Shown here piece by piece: positions 1 to 12,390 of a DNA stretch of 64,000 nucleotides; within the stretch, counting starts at the first letter, position 1; the number at the start of each line of letters is the position of its first letter. A model generated the notes under the pieces. The model was given only the letters and a program-made list of their open reading frames with translations. It was not told where the DNA came from and did not search any database. Made by a program: the position numbers and the translations under genes. Origin of the DNA: Ctenosaura bakeri (Eukaryota > Chordata > Lepidosauria > Squamata > Iguanidae); assembly GCA_948474755.1 (NCBI GenBank), contig CAOLHI010001443.1, forward strand, positions 434,001-498,000, given 5' to 3'.

Positions 1-118
1 TCATGAGATGAACCCCCCCCCCTCTGAAGTTTGATTTGTAATAACCTCACTTCCACATTGAGTTGCCTGTCACTTCCTGTCTTCTGGTTCTCTTCCTCCT
101 CTCATTCCCAAATGGCAC

Positions 119-360
119 AGGAAGGATTATTCATTTATTTAATAAATGCCTTTGTCCCAACCTGGGATCAAAAGCAGCTTACAGTGAGATTAACACAAGA
201 TATAACTAAAAACTTGAATATATGAAAGTTAAAAATGATTAAATAAACTATCGTGTAAAAAAACCCATAATTAAAAACAACAGAAAAATATTGGGAAAAA
301 ATTACAACAACAATTCAGAATTCAGGGTTTAAAACCAGCAGAATTCTGGATTTAAAAGGA
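119..360. repeat. Interspersed repeat, related to 15.76-15.96 kb
   Basis: This A-rich stretch begins with a motif of the form 'gggat/act caa-a-gc-gcttaca', which recurs at 15760-15780 followed by a similar A-rich tract. The motif resembles a widespread lizard repeat next to L2-type 3' ends. The family name is uncertain; the recurrence within the window is what I see. Confidence 0.4.
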
Positions 361-396
361 TGAACAGTAGCCCAATCCACTAAGGCTGTTGCTTGG

Positions 397-440
397 TCTG
401 CATCCTAGGAACTATATCTAACCACATACTAGGAACTATA
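397..440. repeat. Short tandem duplication (about 22 bp, two copies)
   Basis: The string 'ctaggaactatatctaa' occurs twice in a row, about 21-22 bp apart. This is a simple local duplication with no coding meaning. The rest of 361-911 holds nothing I recognise. Confidence 0.7.
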
Positions 441-913
441 TCTAATTTCTACTGCTATTTCTGGAATACCCTAAAATCTGTCTCCAAAGAGCTAGGGATC
501 TCTCTGGAGATATCTCCTAGGATTTCAGTGGGGAGGGGAGAGGAGAAAAGCCCCGTGATGTTCACAAATAGAGGTACCAGTTCAAGATCAGCCAAGGCCC
601 TGAGGTTTGTGGATCCAAACCTGAGACCTTGGGATGGTCCCTGGTGATCTCATTAAACTATATGCATTTAGTACGAACCCCAGTTGCTCACAGATTGTCA
701 TTCAAACACATACACCATATCTTCCTGTTACAGAAATCTTAGTTAAAGGGGCTGTTTGCACATCAAAGTGAAATGAGGAGGTTATTTACTTTCTTATGAA
801 GATGGGAAAAAGAATATTTATTTTAGCCTACTTACTCTTAGCCAGAAGGTGAATGCAGAACAGAGGGTAGCCCAGGTGCTGCAATGACTGGGAGGGAAGA
901 TGGAAGCTAAATA

Positions 914-1434
914 CAGTAGCCCCTGCACATTCATTAGGGTTAGGGGCACAGAACCTTCATGAAAGTGGAAAAATCACAAATAACTCCCACCTCTCCAATT
1001 TTCCTTTAGAGCTACCGCCTTCCATTCCTTTGCCTTTTGCCCCAGCATTGTGGGGTGGGAGGGAAAAGGACACAGTAAAGGGCTTACTAGTAATTTTCTC
1101 TCAAAGGAAAAAACAACAACACAGTTCTCTTCTAGTTACTTCTGGCAGCTATCTTGAAAAGGGAGGGGTTGGAGCAAAGAGATCTCCTGACCAATCAGTA
1201 GCCATTATGCAGCAGAAAGTGCAGCCACATGGGAGAGAAGACACGCCACTAGCAGTGGGAGGAAGCTTTGCTCGCCCAAAAAGAAAAAGGGCCATTTTAA
1301 ACACAAGCCTGGTAAGCCTGGGGTGAGGAATGCAAGGGAATGGGAGGAGGAAACTAGAGAGGGGAAGGCAAATGCATGCCTCACGAATAATCAAATTCAT
1401 GAAGTTTAAACCCACGAATGTAGACAGATGACTG
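914..1434. mobile_element. Pogo/mariner-like MITE with TA target sites
   Basis: The left end starts CAGTAGCCCCTGCACATTC and the right end, read on the other strand, starts CAGTCATCTGTCTACATTC. The two are imperfect terminal inverted repeats, and TA dinucleotides flank both sides (912-913 and 1435-1436). The subterminal phrase 'tagggttaggggcacag' is shared with elements at 30083 and 62400. TA duplication and CAGT termini are typical of Tc1/mariner and pogo elements. No transposase is encoded, so the element is non-autonomous. Open frames inside it are chance. Confidence 0.75.
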
Positions 1435-1436
1435 TA

Positions 1437-2825
1437 ATGATATGCACAAATTCCTTGGAATATCTCTGAAAGTTGAAGCAATCAATCAATTAGTGCTTCA
1501 AAACTGCAGCAAGGTGCTGCTCTACTGGGTGAGCTGGAGATTTGCACACAGCCCTTTACTCTTGGCTGGAGCTGCATCCCTCAAAACTAGAGAATTTGCA
1601 CTCTCATCTCCTGCTTGGAGATGATCTACAAAAGCCAGAGACTCAGGGCAAAGCAATGAGATCTGCCCATGTTACAAACATCTTGTTGGATTTAGGCCTA
1701 GCTCTCAAACAAACTTTGGAGTACGCACTCAAATCACTTTTCTTTTATAGTTAATTTAATTCCTATCTGGAGACACCACAGAAAGAGTCCTTCTTTAATG
1801 ATAAAAATCCTTTTATCAGACAATATTTTCAAGTGCTTTGAAAGAAAAGTCTAAAGATTTGGACAAAATAATTGTTTTTCTTTCGGGCAGCTGTTCTTTT
1901 TTAGCCGTGCCAGTTTCTTTCATTAACACTTTTGCTGCCTTGTCAATCACAGCAGAAAGTACTCCAAGCAGTGCTTTAAAAGATTTATAGCTATTAACAA
2001 TATTCTCTTGCCTAGGAGCAATAAGAATCATCAAAAGTGTGAAGAGAGGGGAATGTGCCATCTGTAGGGACTTAATTGTTAGCTTAGGGTGGACAATGAC
2101 ATTTAATAAAAACTCTTAAAGAGTCTAAATGAGGAGTGCTTAGGGAATTTGCCACTCATGGATTTTATTTTATTTTATTTTTGAGGCTCTGGACAATCTT
2201 ATATGTTTTCAAGGATGGAAGATCATCTGCCAGAACTATTTATACTTGCAAATTTTTTCAAGAAACTTTATAAATGTATAAATAAATATCTCCAATGTAC
2301 TACTTAAAAAAATTACTTCTGCAGTTTTTTAATTCTGCAGCAGACTTTTGCTTCTTAATTTTTTAAAATATTGTAATTATTTTAGTGGATTTTCATACAG
2401 TAGGAGTGGAATTGCACATATTGAATTATTGTATACATTTAAAAGAGCTTTTGAATAAATGATAGAGGTAAAAAAATAATTTAGGGGCAATTTTGTTGCA
2501 GTTGCTTTTTTACTGGCATAAAGATCTGCAATTTCTCTCTCAATTCCCTGCCCATTTTCCTTGCTGAGCATGGTGTGTGTGTGTGTGAGAGGGAGAGAAA
2601 GAGAGGACCAGGAACCAGCCACATTATGAGAAGCTGTTGTTACAATGGCAAGGTTCTATGTTGCACTGTTCAGACTAGATCATCCCAGTATGAATTAGCA
2701 TGAAGAAATCAGTGGACCATGCTTGGAACCTCGCAATGAGGCTGTTGTTAGTTGTTGTGTGTGCTGCAGCACAGAGTGCTTTGCAGCAGCCCATTTCTCC
2801 TGCCCTCACTGCTCCAGCTCCTCCA
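1437..2825. other. No recognised gene or repeat family
   Basis: AT-rich sequence with short low-complexity runs, such as TTTTATTTTA near 2165 and a (TG)n run at about 2572-2588. The open frames are short, carry no recognisable domain and lack splice context. Confidence 0.5.
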
Positions 2826-3043
2826 GTCTTGGACTATAACTCTGGAAAGCAGAGTTCGAATTCCGCTTGGCCACAGAAACCCACTGGGTGACCTCGAATA
2901 AGTCACATTCTCTCAGCCTCAGGGGAAGGGGAAGGCAAATCTCCTCTGAACAAATCTTGCCAATAAAACCCCAAGAAAGGTTTATAACTCCATGATAGGT
3001 TCATAAATTGGAAACAACTTGAAAGCGCACAGCAACAGCAAAC
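2826..3043 (+). repeat. Sauria-type SINE, 5'-truncated
   Basis: The body matches the recurrent SINE of this window: the B-box-like 'gagttcgaattccgc', then 'gaaacccactgggtgacc', 'ctctcagcctcag', 'ctctgaacaaatcttgcc' and a tail of 'ggaaacaacttgaaagcgcacagcaacagc'. The tRNA-like A-box portion is missing or degraded. The tail matches the BovB 3' end, the expected partner for Sauria SINE mobilisation. Confidence 0.75.
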
Positions 3044-6000
3044 TTAAGAAGCCAAAAGCCATTATCTGCTAAGGTGATTTTGAAATGCTAGTAGCAGAGG
3101 ATGGTGGTAATGTGAGGGAGAATGACTTACCTCTCTCCAGTTTCCTCTAGCTTTTCAAGTTTGGCAACGAAGTTTGACGATGATTCACTTTATTTATATC
3201 CTGCCTTTCCCTCCAAAGGCTTATGCTTAAGCTTATCCTTAAGCCAGAATTCTCTGTCTCCTTCTGCATCACCAGAGGAAAGATATAGCTAGAAATATTA
3301 GAAATCTGCCTTGCAGGGTTTTTGCAAGTGTGATGCAAGGAAAGGTGCCTTGTAATGATGATGATGATGAATCATTTAGTGCTTTTCAGTACTCAGTGCC
3401 TTCTCAGAAATATTTACAACAATCTTAGAGAGTATGGCTATTTCCACACTGAGGGTAGAAACGTACTATTGTGCTATAAGTTATCTGGTGCTGAGCGGAG
3501 TGAGGGGGGGGAAGAAATAATTCAAGGCTACCTTACAAGGTTGAGATGAAGATTTACCACATAATAAGTAGGAAGCTCTTTAAAGAATGACATGTGCTAT
3601 ATAAAAACTCAACAGAGGCATCCCACCAGGCCTCTTGAGCACAGTTTCCTGGCTTTTTCAGGGTTCTGTGTATGTTCTAAAATCACTGATTTCCTGAGTG
3701 TTTTACAGACCTCCTTGTGATCTCATGGGTGAGATATGAAACACACAGAACTGATTGTCCAGCCTGGCTCTCCTTTTTTCTAATGAGTATTCACAGCTAG
3801 TAATGCACCATTTGGCTCACTTTTCCAAATAGTTCCTCCTGCACCATGAAAGTTGGAGTTTAAAAGACACTGCCATGTTTAGCCAGTGATCTTGCTTCAT
3901 GCCAAGACTGTCCTCACAGAAGCTCTCAGGCATTGAAATGGAGGGTGTGTCACTTGAAAGCAATCTGTTCAATTAATCTGCCAGAGTTGAGCTTTTAATT
4001 GGCCATTTGTGGTTAGTGCCTGGGCCAACGGAGCAAGAGACAATCCCACAGCCTTATACATTTTCTGCACATTCTATAGATGAACTAATTCTACTTCTGC
4101 TCATGATTCTTGGAAAATTTCTAAAACTCCTCTGTTTGATGTCATTGTTTCCTGGTGGTAGATGCACTAAGGCTCGGAGTGGCAATGATTCCCTTAGATC
4201 ATCATTGTGCAGAGTGAGTACTCAAGCTGAGAGGGCACAGCTGCTCTGATCCCTTCCCAGTGGCAGTTGATGTCATTGGAGTGGTGAATGTCACTGGAGT
4301 GGTGGATCCAGGTTTAGGGGTTCTGAACCCTATCCTCCAAATAAGCCACCAGCTTCTGCTGCTCCTCCCGCATAGACAAAACAGGGAGGAAGAAGACTAA
4401 AGCTTGGTTCCAGCTGAACCACTGGATGGAGAAGTTCTGCCTTGTAGTTTGGCCAGAACAGCAATGATGTCTCTGATGTTATTCAACCCATGGAGGGATG
4501 TTGTGTTGGGGGAGATTCAGTCTCCCACCATGAAATGTTTTCCCACTCTTGTTCTAAGAGCCATGGCTTCCATTCTTACATGAACCTGGCTGGTTACAGG
4601 CAACCTGCTGTTGAAAAATCACCTCTCTTTATCCATTCTTGAATGACCTCTTGCTAGTTACTCTTTTTTCTCTTTCAGCCTTCAAGCTCTGCTCTGCTCA
4701 GCACTCTGCTGATTTGCTTCGCCTGGCCAAATCAGAACAGAAATAAGCCAACAAATCTTGGCTCTTATCAAACTAGATTTCTTTTTTGCTAAACTGCTAA
4801 TTTTAACTCCCACCAAGACTTGGCACTGAAATTGTTCTGATCACCATGATATATCATCTATACTGAGAAGCAGGACAAGGAAAGTATGAACCTACTGATT
4901 CTCTGGATTTCTTGGCAATGATTGATACCCACAAGTCCTTTGGGACCAGATGTCTGAGAACAGAATGCAGGACAGGAGTTACTCCGGTCTACTCCTGTCT
5001 TGGATGGTCATTTCCAGAAGATTAAATGGTGTTCTGCTCTATGGCATTTTTTTATCATATGGTGTGCCATAGGACTCCAGATTGTTTTCCATATTGTTTA
5101 ATATTTACATGAAATCACAGTATGAGGTCATTTGGAAATCTGTTAATAGTTATGCCACTAACCCCGTTTTCAGAAGCAGGTGACGCTGTAGAGATGAACT
5201 CATGTCCAGAATCGGCAATGGATTGGTAGAAGGCCAACAAATTGAAGTAAAATCCAGGTTCCTCTTACTTGGAAAGTTGTATTCAAACTTTGTGTAACCA
5301 GGTTGCCTTTTCAGTAAGAAATCAGATTTACAGCTCTTGGGATTTTGCAACCCTCTGTATCTGATGTATCTGAACAGTGAACCCTAGAATGTCTGACTAT
5401 TTGGATCCCTGCTAGGAATCCTGTGTATGCACAATCCTGCTTTTGGTCTCTGGACATATGGCCAGAATGTAAGCTCTTTTCGAATATCAACTGGCTCTTT
5501 TGAGATGTAAGTTTCAAAATATTAAGAAATTAAATAGTGTCCCGATTTGCTGGTTGGACTTTTATTTTTAAAAATTGTCTATAAACATAATGATAATTCC
5601 TGATATGTACGCAATGCACAATTTATTGTCAGAGTGAAGTAGACGCAACGTGTACATTATCATTGTCTATAGGTATTTTTATAGGTCCCCGATATCATCA
5701 GATCTTGGTTGGCTGGCACTTCAAAACTGCATGCTCTATTTCCTATATGATAAAATAATAACAACAGAGACAGTACTGACAATGAGCTTTTTGTTATAAA
5801 CAATGAACAAGCAGACAGATCAATAAGTGTTGAGCAAGGCAGCTTTGACTCAAATTGTATTGATGTACTGCCAGGGGGGAAAAAGAGTGTCTCAGAATGG
5901 ATACGTGTTGTGCCTGAATTATAGTCAGTCGAGTTAATAGATTGTGTTGTCTTTTATATATAAAGTTGGGTGGAGCCTGCTGTTTAAAAAGAGGAGGTGG

Positions 6001-7849
6001 AGGTACAGCCAGTGCACTATCTCCAGAAGTGTCAGCCATGCATAAAGATTAATTAGACAAAAACACAAGAGGAAACAAAAGCAACAATAAATTTTTCTTA
6101 CTATGGCTCCCAAATGCAGATGCAACAAAGATTGATTGCACTAAACGCATAATTTTCAGATTCTGTTAGGCCAGCTGTCCAGTGCTTGAAAGAGTTATAC
6201 GGTCCTGAGTAATGGTTACAACATCCTTGGACATTTGTTGGCTTTTAAAATGTTCATTTATAATATTTATGCAGGGATGAATGGATTCCCCTGCTTCATT
6301 TCTTTATTGTTGCATTGGCTCACTCTGCCCTCTGTGCCACTTCTTCTGAATTCCAGTTTAATGAAGTTTTAGTGAATATTTTTTTAATTTCTAAAATTAA
6401 TTTTGGAATTGGTGTATGTACAGCTTGCTATGAGTTCCATTTGTTCAGTAAGTTATTTCCCCCCATGCCTGCTGCTACCAATGTGCATGGATGCATTGAT
6501 AAGATGCTTTAATGAAGCCTGTTTGATATGATTGTGCCAATATCTCTTATGGCATATTTCATCAATGTGTGCTTGAACTTCTGCTCAAAAATAAAACACC
6601 ATGCAAAAAGAATTTTGATATGACTGTAGCCCTGTTCAGTTCTTTTGAGTCTTCTGAACAGACAAGGAATGGAGTATGCTAGCCCCTTCCCCTCCTTAGC
6701 TTGCTCTCCTTATGTGAGAAGTGAAGAGTCTGAAGAGGAGAACCTCCAGTGTGGATAGAAGCTCTCCATGACACCTTGGTTTTTTAGGATTCTCAATGGA
6801 TAGAAGATGCTCTCCCCTTCAGAGCTATAACTTGTCACATGAACAAAGCAGGGCAACATATTCTCTTGTGTGTGTACTTACTGTGAATGAGATTCTGTAA
6901 AAGGTTTGTACATATGATCACATAAATTTTTGTTTCTTTGCCAAACTTGTCAAAAGTATGTCTGCTAGTGTTCATCTGTTACATACTTCAAGTTTTTTTA
7001 AAATGTATATATATACTTTCTGACTCAGTTTTCTAGCAAGTAATCATAAATGTTAGGATTTAATCTACAGCTGAATGATAAAAGATCTGGACAGCTCCAA
7101 GCAGGATGGTGATTCTTTTAAGAAAAGCTTAGCATGTCAATATTTACTGGCAGGGAAAATATAACAAAATCTGGCCTATTCAGAACTGAAACCAGAAGTT
7201 TGAATTTTACAGCCAGTATCAGGCCCAAGGTTAAGCCAGATTAGATCTGGAAGCACACAGTTTAAGCTGACAATGAAGGTTAGGATAGGATGAACTTCTG
7301 TTTTGATCTATATGTAAACTAGAACAAGAACAGAAATTCAACTTCCACTCCACAAGGAAGAAATTTCAGTATGGGCAATGGACAGGAAAGGCCAGGACTT
7401 AAGACTGAGTCTGAATCCATAATGTAAAACATAGTCTCTTGTATCAGCACCAGCTCTACTATTTGAAAGGCTGTTACTGAGCACCTATCACTTGAACAGC
7501 AGCTTTTGAAGAATGTAGCCCTAGATGTCATTAAACTGAACAAGGCTAGCTTTTGAGTTGACAAATATAGATACGATTGCCCTTGTTTGGGCTCCATTCC
7601 TTGGTTGGTTCATCACCATCATTGTCTTCTCCATCACCTTCATCTCTTCCAACTATTTGGTGATTATTATTACCATTGTTATTGTTATGATGATCATTAT
7701 TTTGGGAGTGAAAGAGGATTCTACAGCCTGACTGAAAAAAAAAGGCAGTGAGGGGCACTGGTTAATCAGAGCAACTTATTAAAAGAAGACTTGGATGTTT
7801 TTCTTTTTGCCTGGAAATGTTTCTCTGGTTGGACTGTGTTTTAAATCAG
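3044..7849. other. Mostly unrecognised intergenic or intronic DNA
   Basis: I see no convincing exon. Minor content: a possible decayed SINE or L2-like stretch at about 3340-3600 ('tttacaacaatcttagagag'), a near-tandem duplication of 'gtcattggagtggtg' at 4270-4310, and an ATT/ATC-rich simple tract at about 7605-7700. The open frames are short and have no domain signal. Confidence 0.45.
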
Positions 7850-7901
7850 TGCTTGCAAAGGTATTAAAACAGGGCTGGATAAGATTGACTGGATGGCCCA
7901 C

Positions 7902-8061
7902 CAGTGGTGTAGCTTGGAATGCACAGAGGAGGGGCAGGGGTGGGGCTATGTCATGTTGAGGTGGGGCTATGCCGCATGGGGAAGGGCAGGCAAGAAGCGG
8001 CGGTGCCCCCAAAAATTGCTGCTGGGAGCACACTGCCCCATTGCCCCCCGTCCCTACGTGA
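7902..8061. mobile_element. Possible small GC-rich DNA transposon remnant
   Basis: The block is much more GC-rich than its surroundings. It starts CAGTGGTGTAGCTTGG and ends in a sequence that reads CAGTCACGTAGGGA on the other strand, a plausible imperfect terminal inverted repeat. No clean TSD is visible. The motif 'tgcttgcaaag..ttaaaacag' occurs on both sides (about 7850 and 8094), suggesting a local duplication or rearrangement. Assignment is tentative. Confidence 0.35.
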
Positions 8062-8117
8062 CTGTGTTCACATGCCTTTGCGTACTTAAAAGGAGTGCTT
8101 GCAAAGAAGTTAAAACA

Positions 8118-9860
8118 GCACAGAAAGTCTTCTTCCCCCTTATTCAGGACAGAGCCTGAAACACAATTTCTAGCCAGATAAATATTTTTCCCATTTGTTA
8201 GAATTCATGCTTTCTGTGTGAAAATATACTATGACCTACCGTAGTTGATGCTGTATATATCATGCTTAATTATATCACCATGGCTCATCCCTTGTGACAT
8301 CATCAGGGGCTATTCCCTAGGTCTCAGACTTTGGTCTTCACATGCCAGGAACTGGAGATGGTCCTAACTAGACAACCCTACTACCAGGTGGAGGTGCACT
8401 CAGATGTTTTTTTTGTTAAACGAAATACTACATGACACAGAACTTAATAATTTTAATGAAGCGACTAACATAGGCCCGCAAAGGTAGCACAGCACAGACT
8501 CTGATTTTCTGATGGATACATTCTTGACAGGGTGAATCTATTGCAGCTGTGTCAGCTCATAAGTGTGTTGTGGTTGTGCCAAAACTGAGCTTCATAAATT
8601 CAGGAGCAGATGCAACAATTTAGTTTTAAGACTGCATTAAGTTACAGTCAGTGTGCTGACTGTATCCTGCCTTATGTATTAACTTACTCCTACTGAAAGC
8701 AAGGCTTATCTTTATTTTTTTGGGCAGAGATGAGTTTTACAGCAACAGAGTTTGTCGCTTGTTCTAAGTTCATAAATCATAATATGCCTGCTGCACATAG
8801 TGGCATGGGAGTTTCTTTCCTTGGCAGCTTTCAAACATTTAGCTAAAACAAGCCAGAATATTGGTGCTTTGGGTAATTTGTAACTGGTGCAAAAAGATGT
8901 ATAAACTTAATCCTCCACACTTTAGTAAATGACACATTTAATGCCCATTTTAATGAAAGTGGACAGTCCATATTAATTAACGCTGGTTCTTTTGCAGACA
9001 GTGTGTAACTTTACAATGAAAAATTTCCCTCTTCACTGTCTGGAAAGACATTTAAGCCAGGTGTCCAAATTTAACTTGCAGGTTTTGACCTCCTGCTCCT
9101 CAAAATCACTAGAGAAATGGCTAACATTTCAATGAGAGGGACCAGAATCAAAACGTGTGTGCGGGTGCGCATGCACGTGTGCATATGTGTTGGGGGGGTT
9201 TCTTGCCTTGCACAGATTTTACCTAGTGGCAACTGTTAGCTTTTGTGTCAGTGGAGCAGTAAATTCACTGCAGGTTTTAGTCCAAACTTTAAAGGAGCTA
9301 GACAAGATCTTGAACCTGTTTTGGCAATAGGATTCATCACCTAGGATAGGTCTCTTAAAGTCTGGAACTCTGACCTTGCACATGGAAGCCAACCAGCCTC
9401 TACTGGTTTGCTGCTTGCTCTGCCCCTTCCAATTTCATTGGGCTCCATTCTGAGGCAGAGTGCTGGTGTCACCAGGAGGGGCTGGCATTAACCCTCTGGC
9501 CTATGAACAGCTGAGACCACCTCTCCTTGTCAATGGCTGTTGGCTGGCAAGGAAAATCCTCCTAATGGCTGCCATATTGATCCTAGCCATTGTTGCTCTG
9601 CATTTGCTTATGATTGGTGGCAGGAGCAGAAAACAGTAACAGTTGGTTCCTGCCCTCTGCCTTCAAAAAGAGGTGGAAAGGGGAAAGAAAAGGAGTCATT
9701 ACATTGTTACCCTAAGAGGTGGGGGACTTTGAGGTTCACTCACAGTGCTAGTGTCTCCTTAGAATTTGGGGAATTATAGTTCAAAGGAGACCCGCAAAAG
9801 GAGGGTAACAGCTGAATCTTTTTACCTGTATATACCAGTACTAACTAAAGTTAAAACAGA
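8118..9860. other. No recognised gene or repeat family
   Basis: Unique-looking sequence with a short GT/GC-rich simple tract at about 9155-9195. Part of 9720-9785 carries a phrase resembling foldback MITE interiors ('gaatttggggaattatagtt'), too decayed to define. Confidence 0.45.
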
Positions 9861-10062
9861 GACCATTTCCGCTCTACACTGTTATAATGGTATTATTCCA
9901 CTTTCAACATTCTGTGGAATTCTGAGGTTTATAGTTTACTGAGGTCAAAGAGCTCTCTGGCTGAGAATTCTGAAGACCCCTCCCTAAACTGCAAACCCCA
10001 GGATCCCATAGGAAGTTGAAAGTGGAATAATAGCGCTATAAAAGTGTAATGCAGAAATGGTC
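9861..10062. mobile_element. Foldback MITE, complete copy
   Basis: The left half reads GACCATTTCC...ttattccactttcaac and the right half is its reverse complement, ending gttgaaagtggaataatag...GAAATGGTC. The two arms pair over nearly the whole 200 bp, so the unit is a long imperfect palindrome. The same sequence recurs at least nine more times in the window. It encodes no protein. Confidence 0.85.
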
Positions 10063-11044
10063 GGAGTATTTTATTTGGAATTACCAACACACAAGAAATC
10101 AGACGCTCTTAAGAACCATGCAAGGCTACCACAAAGTGGATAAAGAGGTTGGATAGAGAGATTGGATGGAAAGGGTGATAGTTACCAGTCCTGAAGCAGA
10201 AGGTTGAAGCAGAGTGGCTCAGGCTGTGTCTGAGGGTAGCACGGAGGAACACGCAGTGAAATGCACCCAATGTACTACACTTTTCTGGGGCTAAAGCTGG
10301 GGTATTTTATACCCTATTTCCTACCCTGAAAGAGGGAGCATAGACAAAGTGGTAATTGTTTTTTTTCCCCACTGGGCTGACAAAGGAGTCAAAACATTGC
10401 TTGGAATCATGACAATCTCTTAATGATTGGTTGGGCAAGGAGTCTAGGAAAGATTTCTGTAGGGCAACATCTCAGGATGGTCCTTGTTTACTTTACTTGG
10501 GCAATTTCAGTTTCCATTGTTCTTTGGAGTGCTTGTAGCCTGCAGTCTTAAAAGGACTATCACAAGCCTATTAGCATCAGGCTTTCCCATCTAATCCTCT
10601 TTGAATTTATAACCTCACCATGTCTGAGGTCATTCTGACCTAGCACCATGATTACATCCAGTGCTCTTTCAGACTCATGCTTCAGCCATTAATGTGTCCA
10701 ATTATGAAAATAGCACATCCTGCAGAGTGGGAGTGTATGGTGTAATAACAACATACACAGTCAAGTGGGGAAAGCATCCGACAACATTTCGTGCTGAGGG
10801 ACCTCCTTGCTAATCCTAGTAAAACACTAGAATGGTGAGGTTTCCTCTGACCAAGAACCATCCCATCCCTACACCAGTTGAAGAGTGTCAAGAGGGAATG
10901 AAAAGGAACAATCCTGAGTTGTCCAGGAGCCTTTCACATTAGGCAGTCAAAGAGCCTACAGAAACCTGGGATGTCCTACAGAAACCTGGGATTCGTGGTT
11001 TACAGAGGAATACTCAGAATTCTCAGACAGAGAGCTCTAGTGCT
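10063..11044. other. Unrecognised DNA with a 20-bp tandem duplication
   Basis: No gene is seen. At about 10954-10993 the unit 'cctacagaaacctgggatgt' is repeated in tandem with slight change. The stretch after it ('gaattctcagacagagagctct') resembles the core of the foldback MITE, so it may be a decayed copy. Confidence 0.5.
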
Positions 11045-11505
11045 TTTGTAGTAGCAGTAGTAGTGTGCCTTCAATCAACTCTGAATTAGGACAACCCTGG
11101 TGTGGTGTAGTGGCTTGATTGTTGGACTGTGACTCTGGAGACCAGTGTTTGAATCCCCACTCAGTCATGGAAACCCACTTGTTGCTCTTAGGTTAAGTCA
11201 TACTCATTCAGAAGCCTCAGAGGGAGACAAAGGCACACACCCCTCTCGGAACAAAGTGTGCCAAGAAATCCCCTTGATAAGTTTGCTTTAGGGTCACCAT
11301 AAGTCAAAAACCACATGGGGAAACACAACAACAAGAATGTATAGTGCTTTCTTGGTGAGGCATATTCAGAGGTGGTTTTCTGTTGCTTTTTTCTTAGGCT
11401 GAGAGAGTGTGAGTTTTCCAGGCTACTGAGTTTCCATAGTTGAGAGGGGATTCAAACCCTGATCTCCTGAAGTCCTAGTCAGACCACTAAATCACACTGG
11501 TGTCT
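11045..11505 (-). repeat. Sauria-type SINE on minus strand, split by another SINE
   Basis: The reversed SINE tail ('gtgccttcaatcaactctgaattagg') lies at about 11060-11092. The reversed body continues at 11336-11505 ('catattcagaggtggttttctgttgc', 'gagagagtgtgag', 'gaggggattcaaaccctgatctcc', 'taaatcacactgg'). The sense-strand SINE at 11097-11335 sits between the two halves, so it inserted later. Confidence 0.65.
11097..11335 (+). repeat. Sauria-type SINE, nearly full length
   Basis: It starts with a tRNA-like head ('tggtgtagtggcttgattg', A-box position), has a B-box-like 'gtttgaatccccactcag', and then the conserved body 'gaaacccactt', 'cctcagagggagacaaagg' and 'gggtcaccataagtc', ending in 'acacaacaacaag'. 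It lies inside an older antisense SINE. No functional tRNA fold is implied. Confidence 0.85.
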
Positions 11506-11570
11506 AATCAGATTACAAACCCTGGGATTCTGTGGTAATTAAAGTGAAATCATGGAATCATAAACAATTA

Positions 11571-11640
11571 GGCTCTTTCCACACTACACTGTTATAGTGC
11601 TATTATTCCACTTTCAACATCCTATGGAATCCTGGGGTTT
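11571..11640. mobile_element. Foldback MITE, left half only
   Basis: It begins GGCTCTTTCCACACTACACTG and continues 'ttattccactttcaacatcc' up to 'ctggggttt', then the family match stops. The complementary right arm is absent directly downstream. Sequence at 11505-11560 ('acaaaccctgggattctgtgg') resembles the right arm of another copy. Confidence 0.7.
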
Positions 11641-11749
11641 TTACTATTGAAGAATTCAAAATATTGTGAGGCAATTCTCTGTCTAGTTACCAATTTTGTC
11701 TTACTCTCCACAATAAGAATTGACCCCAGGTACTATGCCACCATAAGAA

Positions 11750-11967
11750 CCAGGGCAGTTTCGTGGTTTGAGTGTTGAGCTAGGACTTTGGAAAGCCAGG
11801 TCCATATCCTCACTCAACTGTGGAAATGCAAGTGGATGACCCTGAAGAAGGCACACTCTCACAGCCTTACAGGAAGGAAGGCAGGGACAAATGTCTGAAT
11901 ACATCTTGCCAAGAAAACCTTATACAGGGACACCTTAAGATAGAGTTGACTTGAAGGCACCCAACAG
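11750..11967 (+). repeat. Sauria-type SINE, diverged
   Basis: Recognisable pieces in order are a tRNA-like head 'gtttcgtggtttgagtgttg', 'cctcactcaactgtggaaatgc', 'ctctcacagccttacagg', 'gaatacatcttgccaagaaaac' and the tail 'gacttgaaggcacccaacag'. It directly abuts the MITE at 11969. Confidence 0.7.
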
Positions 11968-11968
11968 A

Positions 11969-12170
11969 GGCCATTTCCGCCCTACACTGTTCTAGTGCTA
12001 TTCTTCCACTTTCAACATCCTATGGAATCCTGGGATTTGAAGTTTAGAGAGGGGCCTTTAGAATTCTCAGCCAGACATCTCTTGGGCCTCAGGAAACTAC
12101 AAACCCCAGAATTCCACAGGATGTTGAAAGTGGAATAATAGCACTAGAACAGTGTAAGGCGGAAAGGCCC
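11969..12170. mobile_element. Foldback MITE, complete copy
   Basis: The arms are GGCCATTTCCGCCCTACACTG on the left and cagtgtaaggcggaaaggccc on the right, with the usual central 'ctcagccaga' loop. It lies between a SINE end and a CR1 tail, so this cluster has very little unique DNA. Flanking trinucleotides do not match (AGA against TTA). Confidence 0.85.
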
Positions 12171-12390
12171 TTAGAGTTGAAAAGGACCACAAGGGTCATT
12201 TAACCAATCCCCTGGCATGAAAGAATACACAACTAAAACACACTTGAAAGACACCCACCCAACTCTGTTCAAAGACCTCAAAGAAGGAGAACTGACCACC
12301 CTTCAAGGCAACTTATTCTGCTGTCAAGCAGCTCTTATGGTGAAGAAGTCCTTTCTAATGTATGTTGCTACAACTGTGTGAAAGGGCTCC
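12171..12390 (-). repeat. CR1 LINE 3' end, antisense fragment
   Basis: The text 'gagttgaaaaggaccacaaggg', then 'aaagacacccacccaactctg', 'cctcaaagaaggagaactgacc' and 'aagtcctttctaatg', follows the reversed 3' end of the CR1 copy at 33.8-34.0 kb phrase by phrase. It is a 5'-truncated CR1 without useful coding sequence. Confidence 0.7.

Noticed and set aside
7546..7758. Asn/Asp-rich 70-codon minus-strand frame
   Set aside because: It is produced by an ATT/ATC-rich simple repeat tract.
11097..11170. tRNA gene
   Set aside because: The A/B-box-like head belongs to a SINE body repeated several times in the window, and no cloverleaf is evident.
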